Shown here: positions 1 through 7,180 of the stretch, piece by piece | How the letters are laid out: the number at the start of each line of letters is the position of its first letter | How positions within the stretch are numbered: the stretch's first letter is position 1 | Source of the DNA: Bdellovibrionaceae bacterium UBA2316 | GTDB taxonomy: Bacteria > Bdellovibrionota > Bdellovibrionia > Bdellovibrionales > Bdellovibrionaceae | Direction: 5' to 3' | DNA: 29,247 bases | Assembly: GCA_002345205.1 (NCBI GenBank) | Contig: DDVI01000109.1 | Coordinates: 1 to 29,247 of the forward strand | Translations under genes and position numbers: made by a program | The notes under the pieces: model-generated | Seen by the model: only the letters and a program-made list of their open reading frames with translations | Told to the model about the DNA's origin: nothing | Databases searched by the model: none

Positions 1-9
1 CTTGCTTTC

Positions 10-510
10 TTACAGAAGAAAGGTATTAAGCCCTTTAATGGCGTGATTTTTTCCACCATAGCTTATGGTTGCGTCTGATCGAATCTGTTTAGCTTTTTCT
101 AACCATTCTTTGTATTCGTCGAAATAGTCTGCCCATTGTTCAATATTGTTAAGTTTCTTTTCAGTCAGAAAGAACGGTAAGACGTAATGTTTAATATAAA
201 ATTCGTTGTTCTTCCAAGAATTAGGCGCGGTCTTCTTTTGTACAGTTACGTATTGATCAAGTAGGGCAGAGAAGTTGTAATAGTCCTTTTCCCAACTTAA
301 TCGTGCTTGAATTCTGAAAGTTTCGGTGTGGTATTGAGCCGCTAAAAGTTTGATACATTCTTTGGCCTCATCTTCGGTTAGAATGTCTTTTCCAAAACGT
401 TTGAAAATATCTTTTCGAGACATTCTAATACGCTTTTTGGATTTGGTATCGTACCACACAAATGAGTAATAGTGAGTGCCGTCTTTGTTAGAACGTCGTT
501 CGTATTGCAT
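10..510 (-). CDS. Tyrosine recombinase/integrase, N-terminal part only
   Basis: The protein resembles the N-terminal half of phage-type integrases: a basic beta-rich arm-type segment (MQYERRSNKDGTHYYSF onward) followed by a helical SAM-like core-binding domain ending in NHAIKGLNTFLL. The catalytic domain with its R...HxxR...Y residues is absent, because a TAA at 10-12 stops the frame 9 bases before the window edge. I chose the ATG at 510 because GGAG lies 8 bases upstream; an in-frame ATG at 600 gives 30 more residues but has no well-placed ribosome binding site. A one-base shift after NTF would continue as a plausible CKKA sequence, so this may be a frameshifted pseudogene or an edge error. 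The gene lies just downstream of the tRNA-Asp 3' end on the same strand, the classic position for an integrase of a tRNA-targeting element extending off the left edge. Confidence 0.6.
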   Translation of the reverse strand: MQYERRSNKDGTHYYSFVWYDTKSKKRIRMSRKDIFKRFGKDILTEDEAKECIKLLAAQYHTETFRIQARLSWEKDYYNFSALLDQYVTVQKKTAPNSWKNNEFYIKHYVLPFFLTEKKLNNIEQWADYFDEYKEWLEKAKQIRSDATISYGGKNHAIKGLNTFLL

Positions 511-611
511 ATTGAAAGCTCCAATTTTTTTATCGGAATTTTCAAGTTTTACATTACACCCGTTACACCGGATTTGACATTTTACGAGGGGTCTAGCCAT
601 CCTAACCTATT

Positions 612-629
612 GATTTCATTCAGGAAATC
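612..629. repeat. Perfect dyad just downstream of tRNA-Asp
   Basis: GATTTC and GAAATC form a perfect 6-bp inverted repeat around a 6-bp centre. It starts 13 bases beyond the tRNA 3' end and lies between the tRNA and the integrase. No T-run follows it on either strand, so it is not a convincing terminator. Given the context it could be a recombinase core or accessory site; this is inference only. Confidence 0.3.
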
Positions 630-642
630 GCGGTGTAGTAGA

Positions 643-719
643 TGGCGGGGTGGACGGGACTCGAACCCGCGGCCTTCCGCGTGACAGGCGGACGTTATAA
701 CCAACTTAACTACCACCCC
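643..719 (-). tRNA. tRNA-Asp (anticodon GTC)
   Basis: Read on the minus strand, the 77 bases fold as a complete cloverleaf. The acceptor GGGGTGG (719-713) pairs with CCACCCC, followed by discriminator G and an encoded CCA (645-643). The anticodon arm is TCCGC-CTGTCAC-GCGGA with GTC at the centre, and the T arm contains GGTTCGAGTCC. It matches the bacterial tRNA-Asp pattern closely. The 3' end is a common integration target, and an integrase gene lies immediately downstream. Confidence 0.95.
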
Positions 720-742
720 CGTGGTATGTTCAAGAAGAATCA

Positions 743-771
743 TTTATAAACACGTCAGTGTCGGTAATCAA
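743..771 (-). promoter_or_regulatory. Sigma-70-type promoter of tRNA-Asp
   Basis: On the minus strand TTGATT (771-766) and TATAAA (748-743) are separated by exactly 17 bases, with the tRNA 5' end 24 bases beyond the -10. This is a strong housekeeping-type promoter in the expected place. Confidence 0.7.
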
Positions 772-807
772 CAAAAAAATGGATCGCCCGCGAAGGATTT
801 TCTCAAA

Positions 808-823
808 ATGGTACGTCTACCAT
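808..823. repeat. Short perfect dyad in the tRNA/lipoprotein gap
   Basis: ATGGTA-cgtc-TACCAT is a perfect 6-4-6 inverted repeat. Apart from this, the tRNA promoter and the tandem repeat at 967-988, I see nothing recognisable in the 720-1010 gap. It may be an operator or chance. Confidence 0.25.
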
Positions 824-966
824 GTGAACAACAGTCGGAATGCTTACTTATTAGATAATTTGAACCATATATCAGGAACTTACCGGCTAAATTGCTGAAA
901 AAACGACCAAATCTCAGTCAAACGATACAGCTCTACCGTCTTTAAAATCGCCGTCAGTTGGAACAG

Positions 967-988
967 TTAGTGTAATATTAGTGTAATA
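967..988. repeat. 11-bp perfect tandem repeat before a lipoprotein gene
   Basis: TTAGTGTAATA occurs twice in direct succession, ending 22 bases before the chosen GTG start at 1011. One helical turn per unit is the geometry used by OmpR-family regulators binding head-to-tail, so it could be a regulator site; it could also be a simple slippage duplication. Confidence 0.4.
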
Positions 989-1010
989 GATGATAGGCAG
1001 GGGAGCGTTG

Positions 1011-1850
1011 GTGAGCCAGTATTTTGCCAGAACATTTCTAGTTCTATTTGTTGTTCTGATGATGGTAGCCTGTGGTCAGCCTGGTGAATTGGGTCTTGAA
1101 TCGGCTCCCGTTGGTCTATTAAGCACAGGCGAAGCGATTCCTGTTCCCGAGCCTATTATCGAAAAACACATCAAAACCTGTAAGGAACTTTTATCCTCTA
1201 ATCAATATAGACTGAAATCACAAACGATCCGTTTTGAGGACACCAAAGTTGAATCCCGCCGTAACCAAGTCTGCGAATTTTCTACCGATGAAAACAATGC
1301 CTACAAAGGTAACTTAACAACAAAGAATGAATACCTACGCGCGCGCAACACCCAAGATCGCGTGATCGAATTACCAGCGGGCGCTGTCATCTGTGATATG
1401 GAAATCGAAAGCGCTGAACAAGATTTCAACTATGATGACGTATTCTTTTTATCTTTAAATAATTATGTTTTAGCTTCTAACCACAAATCGGAATTAACGA
1501 AAGTGCTGTCACAGGAAGTCGTTCGCCACACGAGTTCAGGTCAAAACGTTTCTTTGTACGCGTATGATTGGTTAAAAGTGCGAGACACATTTTTTGAAAA
1601 CATCGAAAATGATTTCTGCGTGGGTGCTGATCAAAACCTATCCAGCTGCCAATGGCCAGTCAGTGAACAGTTTGGGAAAATAAAACTTAAATTTGATCCC
1701 GAAATACTGGTTCGTCTCAGTGAAAAGAAACAGAACGCAAAACAGGCATTAAGTTTTGTGATCACTGGCGACGACAATATAGATTCTGACTGCTACCATC
1801 AACGGTTGGATTTAGGTTTAGAAATTAAATACTATATTCCAGAAAACTAA
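1011..1850 (+). CDS. Predicted secreted lipoprotein, unknown function
   Basis: The N-terminus is a lipoprotein signal: a hydrophobic stretch FLVLFVVLMMVA followed by Cys21 and Gly. I chose GTG at 1011 because GGGGAG lies about 6 bases upstream; an in-frame ATG at 990 has no ribosome binding site and would put 7 extra residues before the signal. The mature part (about 258 residues) is polar, with several cysteines (CKELL, QVCEF, VICDM, FCVG, SSCQW, DCYH) that could form disulfides outside the inner membrane. I recognise no family. It stands alone and converges on murB, whose stop lies 2 bases beyond. Confidence 0.7.
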   Translation: MSQYFARTFLVLFVVLMMVACGQPGELGLESAPVGLLSTGEAIPVPEPIIEKHIKTCKELLSSNQYRLKSQTIRFEDTKVESRRNQVCEFSTDENNAYKGNLTTKNEYLRARNTQDRVIELPAGAVICDMEIESAEQDFNYDDVFFLSLNNYVLASNHKSELTKVLSQEVVRHTSSGQNVSLYAYDWLKVRDTFFENIENDFCVGADQNLSSCQWPVSEQFGKIKLKFDPEILVRLSEKKQNAKQALSFVITGDDNIDSDCYHQRLDLGLEIKYYIPEN

Positions 1851-1852
1851 TC

Positions 1853-2860
1853 TTACCAAAAAATCGGCTCGACTTCCAAGGACACGCCGTACATGCTGAG
1901 GCAGGCTTTCTGCACGCGTTCGACCAGGGCCACTACGTCTTCGAGGCGACCGTTGCCTAAGTTCACCATCACCAGGGCTTGCTTTTCATACATTCCGACA
2001 GAGCCGTGCTTATGACCCTTAAATCCTAATTTATCGATCAGCTGGCCAGCTGCAAGTTTAAAACGGCCATCTGGTTGTGGATAGGAGACTAAATCCGGAG
2101 TTGATTTTTTGAGCTGGTCCACCTGCTGTGCGGTCACAATGGGATTCTTAAAAAAACTACCTACATTGGGAACAGCCGCCACATCTGGCAGTTTCTTTTG
2201 CCGCACTTCAATGACTTTTTCTGCAACTAAACCCGCCGTTGCGGTTTTCCCTGAAAAGGCGTGGGCTAGTTCCGCGTAAGTCACTACTGGGTTGGATTTT
2301 TTGAGTAATTGAAATTCAACCGATGTAATCAAGAAATTCGTATACTCGGGTGTTTTGAAAATGCTGTTGCGGTATTCAAACCGGCATTCTGCCGTGTTCA
2401 GCGCTTTCATGTGCGTGGTTTTGAAATCGTAGCCATGAACCTGGGTGATGAAGCGGTTGACCTCAACCCCATAGGCACCGATGTTTTGAATAGGGGCGCC
2501 GCCGACGGTTCCAGGAATTAAAGCTAAGTTTTCTAAACCGTAGTGGCCGCTGGCAATGGTCGACATCACAAATTGATGCCAGTTCATTCCCGACGCACAG
2601 CTAATCGTAACTGTGTCACTTGTTTCCGTCAGAATGCGAGTGCCGCTTAAGTCATTCTTAACAACGATGGCGTTTATTTTTTCCGGCAAAATTAAATTTG
2701 AACCACCACCTAATATGCGAATAGGTAATTTTTTATCTTTTGATAATTTAGATAGCTCGGCTAGTTCTGTTTCGCTCTTAAGCTCTACGAAATAGCGTGC
2801 GACTGAATTCAGTTTAAAGGTATTAAATGGTAAAAGATTAAAATCGGCTCGGACGTTCAC
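1853..2860 (-). CDS. murB: UDP-N-acetylenolpyruvoylglucosamine reductase
   Basis: MurB reduces UDP-GlcNAc-enolpyruvate to UDP-MurNAc with NADPH and FAD, the second committed step of peptidoglycan synthesis in the cytoplasm. At 335 residues it has the length and pattern of the E. coli-like (type I) enzyme. The FAD-binding loop is ILGGGSNL near residue 50, and GLENLALIPGTVGGAPIQNI followed by GAYGVE lies near 105-130. YRNSIFK is present, as is GSFFKNP with the proton-donating Ser at about 235. AAGQLID-KLGFKG and a C-terminal LEVEP with the conserved Glu complete the pattern. The start is GTG at 2860 with only a weak upstream AGG; the sequence just after it (NLLPFNTF) matches the conserved NTF start of the family. 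It follows the CvfB-like gene on the same strand with a 40-base gap, possibly as an operon. Confidence 0.96.
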   Translation of the reverse strand: MNVRADFNLLPFNTFKLNSVARYFVELKSETELAELSKLSKDKKLPIRILGGGSNLILPEKINAIVVKNDLSGTRILTETSDTVTISCASGMNWHQFVMSTIASGHYGLENLALIPGTVGGAPIQNIGAYGVEVNRFITQVHGYDFKTTHMKALNTAECRFEYRNSIFKTPEYTNFLITSVEFQLLKKSNPVVTYAELAHAFSGKTATAGLVAEKVIEVRQKKLPDVAAVPNVGSFFKNPIVTAQQVDQLKKSTPDLVSYPQPDGRFKLAAGQLIDKLGFKGHKHGSVGMYEKQALVMVNLGNGRLEDVVALVERVQKACLSMYGVSLEVEPIFW

Positions 2861-2900
2861 TTAGTAAAACCTAGCACGGAAAGACGTCGTATGGCAATGC

Positions 2901-3722
2901 CTACGACTTTTTAACTAGTTCGATACCAGCATCGGTAACTGATACGATGCGCTTGCTGTACAGACCCGCCAGTGCTGTTTTGAATTTCTTACGACTGACT
3001 TTGAACATCTTAGAAATTTCTTCAGATGAACTTTTGTCGTTAATTTTTAGAGTTCCTTTATTAGCTGCCAAGGCGTCTAAAATCATTGTTGCGATATCAT
3101 CAATTGAATCGCCGCTCGAGTTTTTAAGGATTAAATCAATTTTCCCATCGGGTCTGATTTTATTAACGTAGGCATCTGTTTTCGTACCTAGTTTGATATC
3201 TTCAAACACTTCGGAATGGTACAGTAATCCATCAAATTCATTGTTCACAACGCATTTATAACCAAGATCCGTTTTGGCATAGACCAAAATTTTAACTTTT
3301 TGATTTAATAGATCTGATGATTCGGGTAGGGGTTTAAGATACTTGTTCGTACGCATCGATGCGGAAATGCGATCCGATTCATCCAGGTAAATATAAACCA
3401 AGTATTTTTCGCCGGGAACGACGTCACGGGTTTGGTGCGTGTAGTGTACGAATAGGTCTTTATCTAAACCCCAATCCATAAACGCGCCTACATTTTCTAC
3501 GGCTTTTAAGGTTAAGTACGCAAAGTCACCCACCATCGCGTATGGGACTTGAGTCGTTGCGACCAGGCGATCTTCTGAATCCAGGTACAGGAAAACATCA
3601 AGGGCTTCGCCGACAGTGAATTCTTCAGGCACGAACCGTTTTGGCAAAAGGATTTCGCCCAGGTCTTCTCCGTCTAGGAAAACCCCGTAAATAGTTCGTT
3701 TTAAAATTTTCAATTGATTCAT
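2901..3722 (-). CDS. CvfB/YitL-type S1 RNA-binding protein
   Basis: The order of elements fits the CvfB (YitL) family: three S1-like OB folds and a C-terminal winged helix. The segment VGAFMDWGLDKDLFVHYTHQ (about residue 80-100) is the typical central S1 motif. DGLLYHSEVFEDIKLGTK is a second, and the end (about 205-270) with EEISKMFKVSRKKFKTALAGL is the winged helix. Family members bind RNA and influence gene expression; the role here is not known. I prefer ATG at 3722, with AGGA just upstream, over an in-frame ATG at 3740 that lacks a ribosome binding site. It is followed on the same strand by murB. Confidence 0.85.
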   Translation of the reverse strand: MNQLKILKRTIYGVFLDGEDLGEILLPKRFVPEEFTVGEALDVFLYLDSEDRLVATTQVPYAMVGDFAYLTLKAVENVGAFMDWGLDKDLFVHYTHQTRDVVPGEKYLVYIYLDESDRISASMRTNKYLKPLPESSDLLNQKVKILVYAKTDLGYKCVVNNEFDGLLYHSEVFEDIKLGTKTDAYVNKIRPDGKIDLILKNSSGDSIDDIATMILDALAANKGTLKINDKSSSEEISKMFKVSRKKFKTALAGLYSKRIVSVTDAGIELVKKS

Positions 3723-3833
3723 CTGTCCTATGTTAACCATAGGACACTTATCGAGTTTTAGGGGAAATTAAGCAAGGACAATGTCTAAACGGAAAAAAAA
3801 TATAGAGTGCCGTCTGCCGCAGGTTGAGTGCCT

Positions 3834-4565
3834 CTACTGGAACTCTTGAGCCCACCAAACTTGCAGGTTAGTGCAAATGCTAGAGTTAACCCCGCCTGTA
3901 CAAAATGTGCCGCCCGAGTGACCGTCTAAGCCTGCCATCTTGCGGATAAGTCGATTATTCGTAGCCGTACCGCCGTTATACGGTGTAGGCGTCATCAGTG
4001 GTCCACCAAACAGATTTGCGTGCGTCCATGTGTGGCAGCTGCGACAGTTGGTAGCGATAAACGGAGCTACGTTTGCGTTGTAGTAAGCTTCTGCTTTTGG
4101 CGTATACGCCACATACGTTACTGGCGCTGTTTTGTTGATTAAATAAGCGGCTTTGGCTTCGTGGCCGTAGGCCCATAGTTTTTGCTGAGTACCGTTTGCA
4201 TACGCCGCTGGCAATTGATAGGTAAAGTAGTGACCAGCATTAGCACCGACGCCAGCTTCTTTGGCAATAACTTCACCTACATACGTGCCAGTTCCTACTG
4301 GACCGTTAGCGTAGAAGATAACTTTTATGACTTTATCTTTGTTCATGGAATCCAGAGCGTAACCGTAAGCTTTACCATCACTGTAAACAGTAGAAAAACT
4401 GGCAGTGAGTTTTCCGCTAAAATCCGTCACTAAATCCGCGGCTTGTTCTGAATTTGATTCGTCTGTAGATTCTTCACCTGTACCAGGTGCGCAGTTATTG
4501 AATAAAACTGTCGTGGTCATAAAAGATAAAAAAAGAAAAATATACCAAGTTTTACGTGCTTTCAT
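3834..4565 (-). CDS. Lipoprotein with one c-type heme motif
   Basis: The protein begins with a lipoprotein-like signal (hydrophobic to residue 22, then FNN-Cys25, an unusual lipobox). Residues about 45-155 form a beta-rich module with GYALDSMNKDK, FYANGPVGTGTYVGEV and LWAYGHEA, similar to beta-sandwich modules of secreted bacterial proteins. A cytochrome-like C-terminus follows: VAPFIATNCRSCH has the heme-attachment CxxCH at 174-178, and a later Met or His could be the distal ligand. Two further cysteines (CTGGVNSSIC) may form a disulfide. It probably sits on the outer membrane or in the periplasm as an electron-transfer or sensor protein. AGGTGGGG precedes the ATG. The substrate is unknown. 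Confidence 0.7.
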   Translation of the reverse strand: MKARKTWYIFLFLSFMTTTVLFNNCAPGTGEESTDESNSEQAADLVTDFSGKLTASFSTVYSDGKAYGYALDSMNKDKVIKVIFYANGPVGTGTYVGEVIAKEAGVGANAGHYFTYQLPAAYANGTQQKLWAYGHEAKAAYLINKTAPVTYVAYTPKAEAYYNANVAPFIATNCRSCHTWTHANLFGGPLMTPTPYNGGTATNNRLIRKMAGLDGHSGGTFCTGGVNSSICTNLQVWWAQEFQ

Positions 4566-4624
4566 AGGCCCCCACCTTACCCTTATAGAATACCCGATTT
4601 CCTTGGAGTTAGTCCTATTTAGTT

Positions 4625-4653
4625 AACACCCGTACCACTTTGGTACAGGTGTT
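4625..4653. terminator. Hairpin between two lipoprotein genes
   Basis: AACACC-c-GTACCA and TGGTAC-a-GGTGTT form a 12-pair stem with one C/A mismatch and a 3-base loop. It lies 12 bases past the stop of the VWA lipoprotein (minus strand), so it probably ends that transcript. The better T-run (4652-4656), however, is on the plus strand. Confidence 0.55.
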
Positions 4654-4664
4654 TTTAAACATTT

Positions 4665-6293
4665 TTATTTTAAGCACATATACGACACTTCGTAAGCGCC
4701 AGGATCTAGCTCTGTAGTGAATTTTATGTTTAAACCTTCAAGTTTATATTCTTGAGACACCACCGCCCCATCTTTCTTGATTACGATAGGAAATTGAGTC
4801 AAAGGCTGGCATGACAGAGTCAGTGTCTTAAGCAAACGTCTGATTTCATCAGCGATGCCCGCAACCTGATTCGTATAGTCCATATCACACACGTTACCTA
4901 AAACCCCGCCCGTCATTTCCGAGATGGTTTTATACCGCTCACCATAGGAATAGCCGTACGAATTACGACAAGCGGTATCACCAGGGCGAGTAATGATCGA
5001 GTTAAAGTTAAAACGTTTTTGCCCAGACCAGGTTGAGTTGATTAGGCTTAGTAAACTAGCAGGATCATTCTTTGTCGTGTTCGCGGATTCGTCTTCGTCA
5101 GAAATCAACACGACTGATAATTGCGCGCCCTCGCGAAAGAAACTGCGGAAGTCACTTTCGTTACTGTTGTAGCGTTCGATTGTGCGATAAACGGAACGAA
5201 TACCTTGTTCGTCACCCGAGCCAGTTTCTGGGCGTTGCAAGGTTTGGCTCAATAAATTTTGCGCCGTCGATACTTGCAAGGACGCATCGATGATCTTTTT
5301 ACCGTTACCACCAGTTAACGGAATCAAGCGACCGTCACCTAAATTAATATTACGCGGATCCGTGGTCGTGATGGCAATTTGGTAATCCAAACCCTGCAAG
5401 ATGGACAAGAACTGCGACGTTCTTTGGGCCATGCTTTGCTGTTCGTAGGCCATTGAACCCGAGTTATCGATCACAAATAGAACGTCTACTTTTTTATAGT
5501 TATTCACCGTAACTTTTTGAAGGACTTGTTTATACAAACTGTGGACTGTCCAGTTTACGGAACGAGTTGTGATATTTTGTAAATCATCTTTCGCTGTTAC
5601 GGTAAATACGTAGCTGCCTACAGGTAGTTCAGGTAGTGTGACTTTGTTGTTGCCGTAAAAACAGGCTTTAGTGATTCCGTTTAATGAGCAATCCACCGCC
5701 ACGGTTTCTGAGCGATCATCACGAACGTAAAATGAAATTTCAGATGCTGTGCCTACTTCGATAGTGGCCGCTGGGTATGTTTGGAATACCACTTCTGGGC
5801 CAACATTATCGTGAGTAATAGATTTGCGGAAGCAGGTTGATAAACCACCTTCCCAGTCTTGGAACACTACGGAATACGTGATGGTTTTGTAAAGAACGGG
5901 TAGGTCAACCCGTTTTGAGGGCACATAGGTTTCCCATTGGCCGTCTGAACAATTTAAAGCTTGGCCAATTTTAATTTTAGACGGAGCCAATGTTCTAAAT
6001 GTTAAATCAACAAATGGCTGATTGGTGTAAGGATTATCATTATTGATTGAAAATCCTTCTTCGAATTCTGTATCACCTGGGTTCAGCACAGGCGGAGGCA
6101 ATGTGGTTGGATCATCATTTGGGGGAACCGTTGTTCCGTTGTCTTCAACCACGGAAAAGTCAACTACGGGTGTGGATGAGCCTGATGACTGTGTTATCGT
6201 TTCAGTTGTTGATTCATCACTCGTCAATTTGCAGGAGGTCGTTAGGACGATTGTTAAAATCGGTACAATAAATAAGCGACTTAGTGAAAACAT
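4665..6293 (-). CDS. VWA-domain lipoprotein
   Basis: A signal peptide ends at a lipobox-like TTS-Cys21, followed by a Thr/Pro-rich linker (about 30-75). Residues 80-160 and 165-250 look like two Ig-like beta modules (THDNVGPEVVF; VGSYVFTVTAKDD). A von Willebrand A domain follows with a complete MIDAS start DNSGSM (Asp276) and a later ISDEDES; it binds a divalent metal and usually mediates protein-protein contact. A last beta-rich segment follows. The protein is probably anchored in the envelope and may act in adhesion or surface assembly. AAGGAG lies 7 bases before the ATG. It is divergent from the DUF4178 operon; the 197-base gap between them shows no convincing promoter for this gene. Confidence 0.85.
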   Translation of the reverse strand: MFSLSRLFIVPILTIVLTTSCKLTSDESTTETITQSSGSSTPVVDFSVVEDNGTTVPPNDDPTTLPPPVLNPGDTEFEEGFSINNDNPYTNQPFVDLTFRTLAPSKIKIGQALNCSDGQWETYVPSKRVDLPVLYKTITYSVVFQDWEGGLSTCFRKSITHDNVGPEVVFQTYPAATIEVGTASEISFYVRDDRSETVAVDCSLNGITKACFYGNNKVTLPELPVGSYVFTVTAKDDLQNITTRSVNWTVHSLYKQVLQKVTVNNYKKVDVLFVIDNSGSMAYEQQSMAQRTSQFLSILQGLDYQIAITTTDPRNINLGDGRLIPLTGGNGKKIIDASLQVSTAQNLLSQTLQRPETGSGDEQGIRSVYRTIERYNSNESDFRSFFREGAQLSVVLISDEDESANTTKNDPASLLSLINSTWSGQKRFNFNSIITRPGDTACRNSYGYSYGERYKTISEMTGGVLGNVCDMDYTNQVAGIADEIRRLLKTLTLSCQPLTQFPIVIKKDGAVVSQEYKLEGLNIKFTTELDPGAYEVSYMCLK

Positions 6294-6453
6294 GAATCTA
6301 CTCCTTCAAATTCAGTTTACGTTTCCGCTTACATACTACATTAGGGCCGCATTCGTGCTGCCCAAATTCAGACTATCACGCTGCTGACTTTTTTTAAAGC
6401 GGTGGCTGTTTCTGATTGTCATAATGGGAATTTCAAATTTTACGTAATTTATT

Positions 6454-6482
6454 TTGACACTTTAATGATTCGCTAATTGAAT
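6454..6482 (+). promoter_or_regulatory. Possible promoter of the DUF4178/polyamine operon
   Basis: A perfect -35 TTGACA (6454-6459) is followed after 17 bases by TTGAAT, a 4/6 match to a -10. Transcription would begin almost at the ATG at 6491, giving a nearly leaderless message. That would agree with the poor ribosome binding site there (AGG only 2 bases from the ATG). Confidence 0.4.
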
Positions 6483-6490
6483 GTTAGGCA

Positions 6491-7180
6491 ATGAAAGATT
6501 TTTTATGTCCTCAGTGTGGCGCCGGTCTGAAATTCACGACGTCATATGCAGTTTCTACTGTGTGTGAATACTGTCGGTCTTTGGTGGTTCGTCACGATTT
6601 AAATATAGAGCTATTGGGAAAAGAAGCCATCTTGCAAGATGATCTGAACCCATTGCAAATCGGAACACGAGGCGTATTTCAGAAAACTGGGTTCGTCATC
6701 ATCGGTGGCGTTCGTTTGAATCATCACGAAGGCTATTGGCAAGAATGGTTTTTACAGTTCAACAGTCCTATTCAGAATTCGCGCTACGGTTGGTTGGCTC
6801 AAGCGCAAGGCGAGTATCAGTTTTTATTTGAACCTTTGGAGCTACCGGTGGAGTCAGCTTCCAAATACAACGTTGGTAGCACCGTTTCTGTGACGGATGA
6901 TGTTTCCAAAAAATTAGGAACGTGGACATCGTCGTTACTAGGGGATAGCTCGGCATTTAAAATTATCGATATGCGTACGGCTCAGATGACCCATTTTGTA
7001 GGGCAATTGCCTTGGGCTCCCGATAAGGACCGAAAACGCACGATTGCCGAATTGGCCTCAACAGACGACGCCAAATTAACAATCGAATTTGGCGGTTCTA
7101 AAAATTATATTTATTATGGGCAAGTTTTGAATTTTGAAGATTTCAATTTTCAAAATTTAAAAGAGGTTAAGGGATGGTAA
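6491..7180 (+). CDS. DUF4178 protein with N-terminal zinc ribbon
   Basis: The protein starts with a four-cysteine zinc ribbon (C6-x2-C9, C25-x2-C28). A DUF4178-type beta-rich domain follows, recognisable by IGTRGVFQKTGFVIIGGVRL and the aromatic YWQEWFLQF block (about 52-85), and it runs to the end. There is no signal peptide or membrane span, so it should be cytosolic. DUF4178 has no established biochemical role that I know of; family members are found beside DUF350 and spermidine-synthase-like genes, as here. The start is fixed by the zinc ribbon beginning at residue 6. Its stop overlaps the next start by 7 bases (ATGGTAA), indicating translational coupling. It is the first gene of a plus-strand operon. 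Confidence 0.8.
   Translation: MKDFLCPQCGAGLKFTTSYAVSTVCEYCRSLVVRHDLNIELLGKEAILQDDLNPLQIGTRGVFQKTGFVIIGGVRLNHHEGYWQEWFLQFNSPIQNSRYGWLAQAQGEYQFLFEPLELPVESASKYNVGSTVSVTDDVSKKLGTWTSSLLGDSSAFKIIDMRTAQMTHFVGQLPWAPDKDRKRTIAELASTDDAKLTIEFGGSKNYIYYGQVLNFEDFNFQNLKEVKGW

Noticed and set aside
472..684. Plus-strand frame ending in GGRDSNPRPSA
   Set aside because: This is the well-known false translation of the complementary strand of a tRNA gene; it runs through the integrase start and the tRNA-Asp.
3790..3833. Possible terminator after the heme lipoprotein gene
   Set aside because: There is a run of eight T on the minus strand, but the sequence before it holds a direct repeat (GAGTGCC twice) rather than a good inverted repeat.
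3781..3849. 22-codon plus-strand frame with AAGGA upstream (MSKRKKNIEC...)
   Set aside because: Spacing to the ATG is too short, it is antisense to the end of the heme lipoprotein gene, and nothing suggests a function.
6330..6370. Sigma-54-like GG-N10-GC before the VWA lipoprotein gene
   Set aside because: Spacing fits, but four of the eleven consensus positions fail, unlike the three accepted sites.
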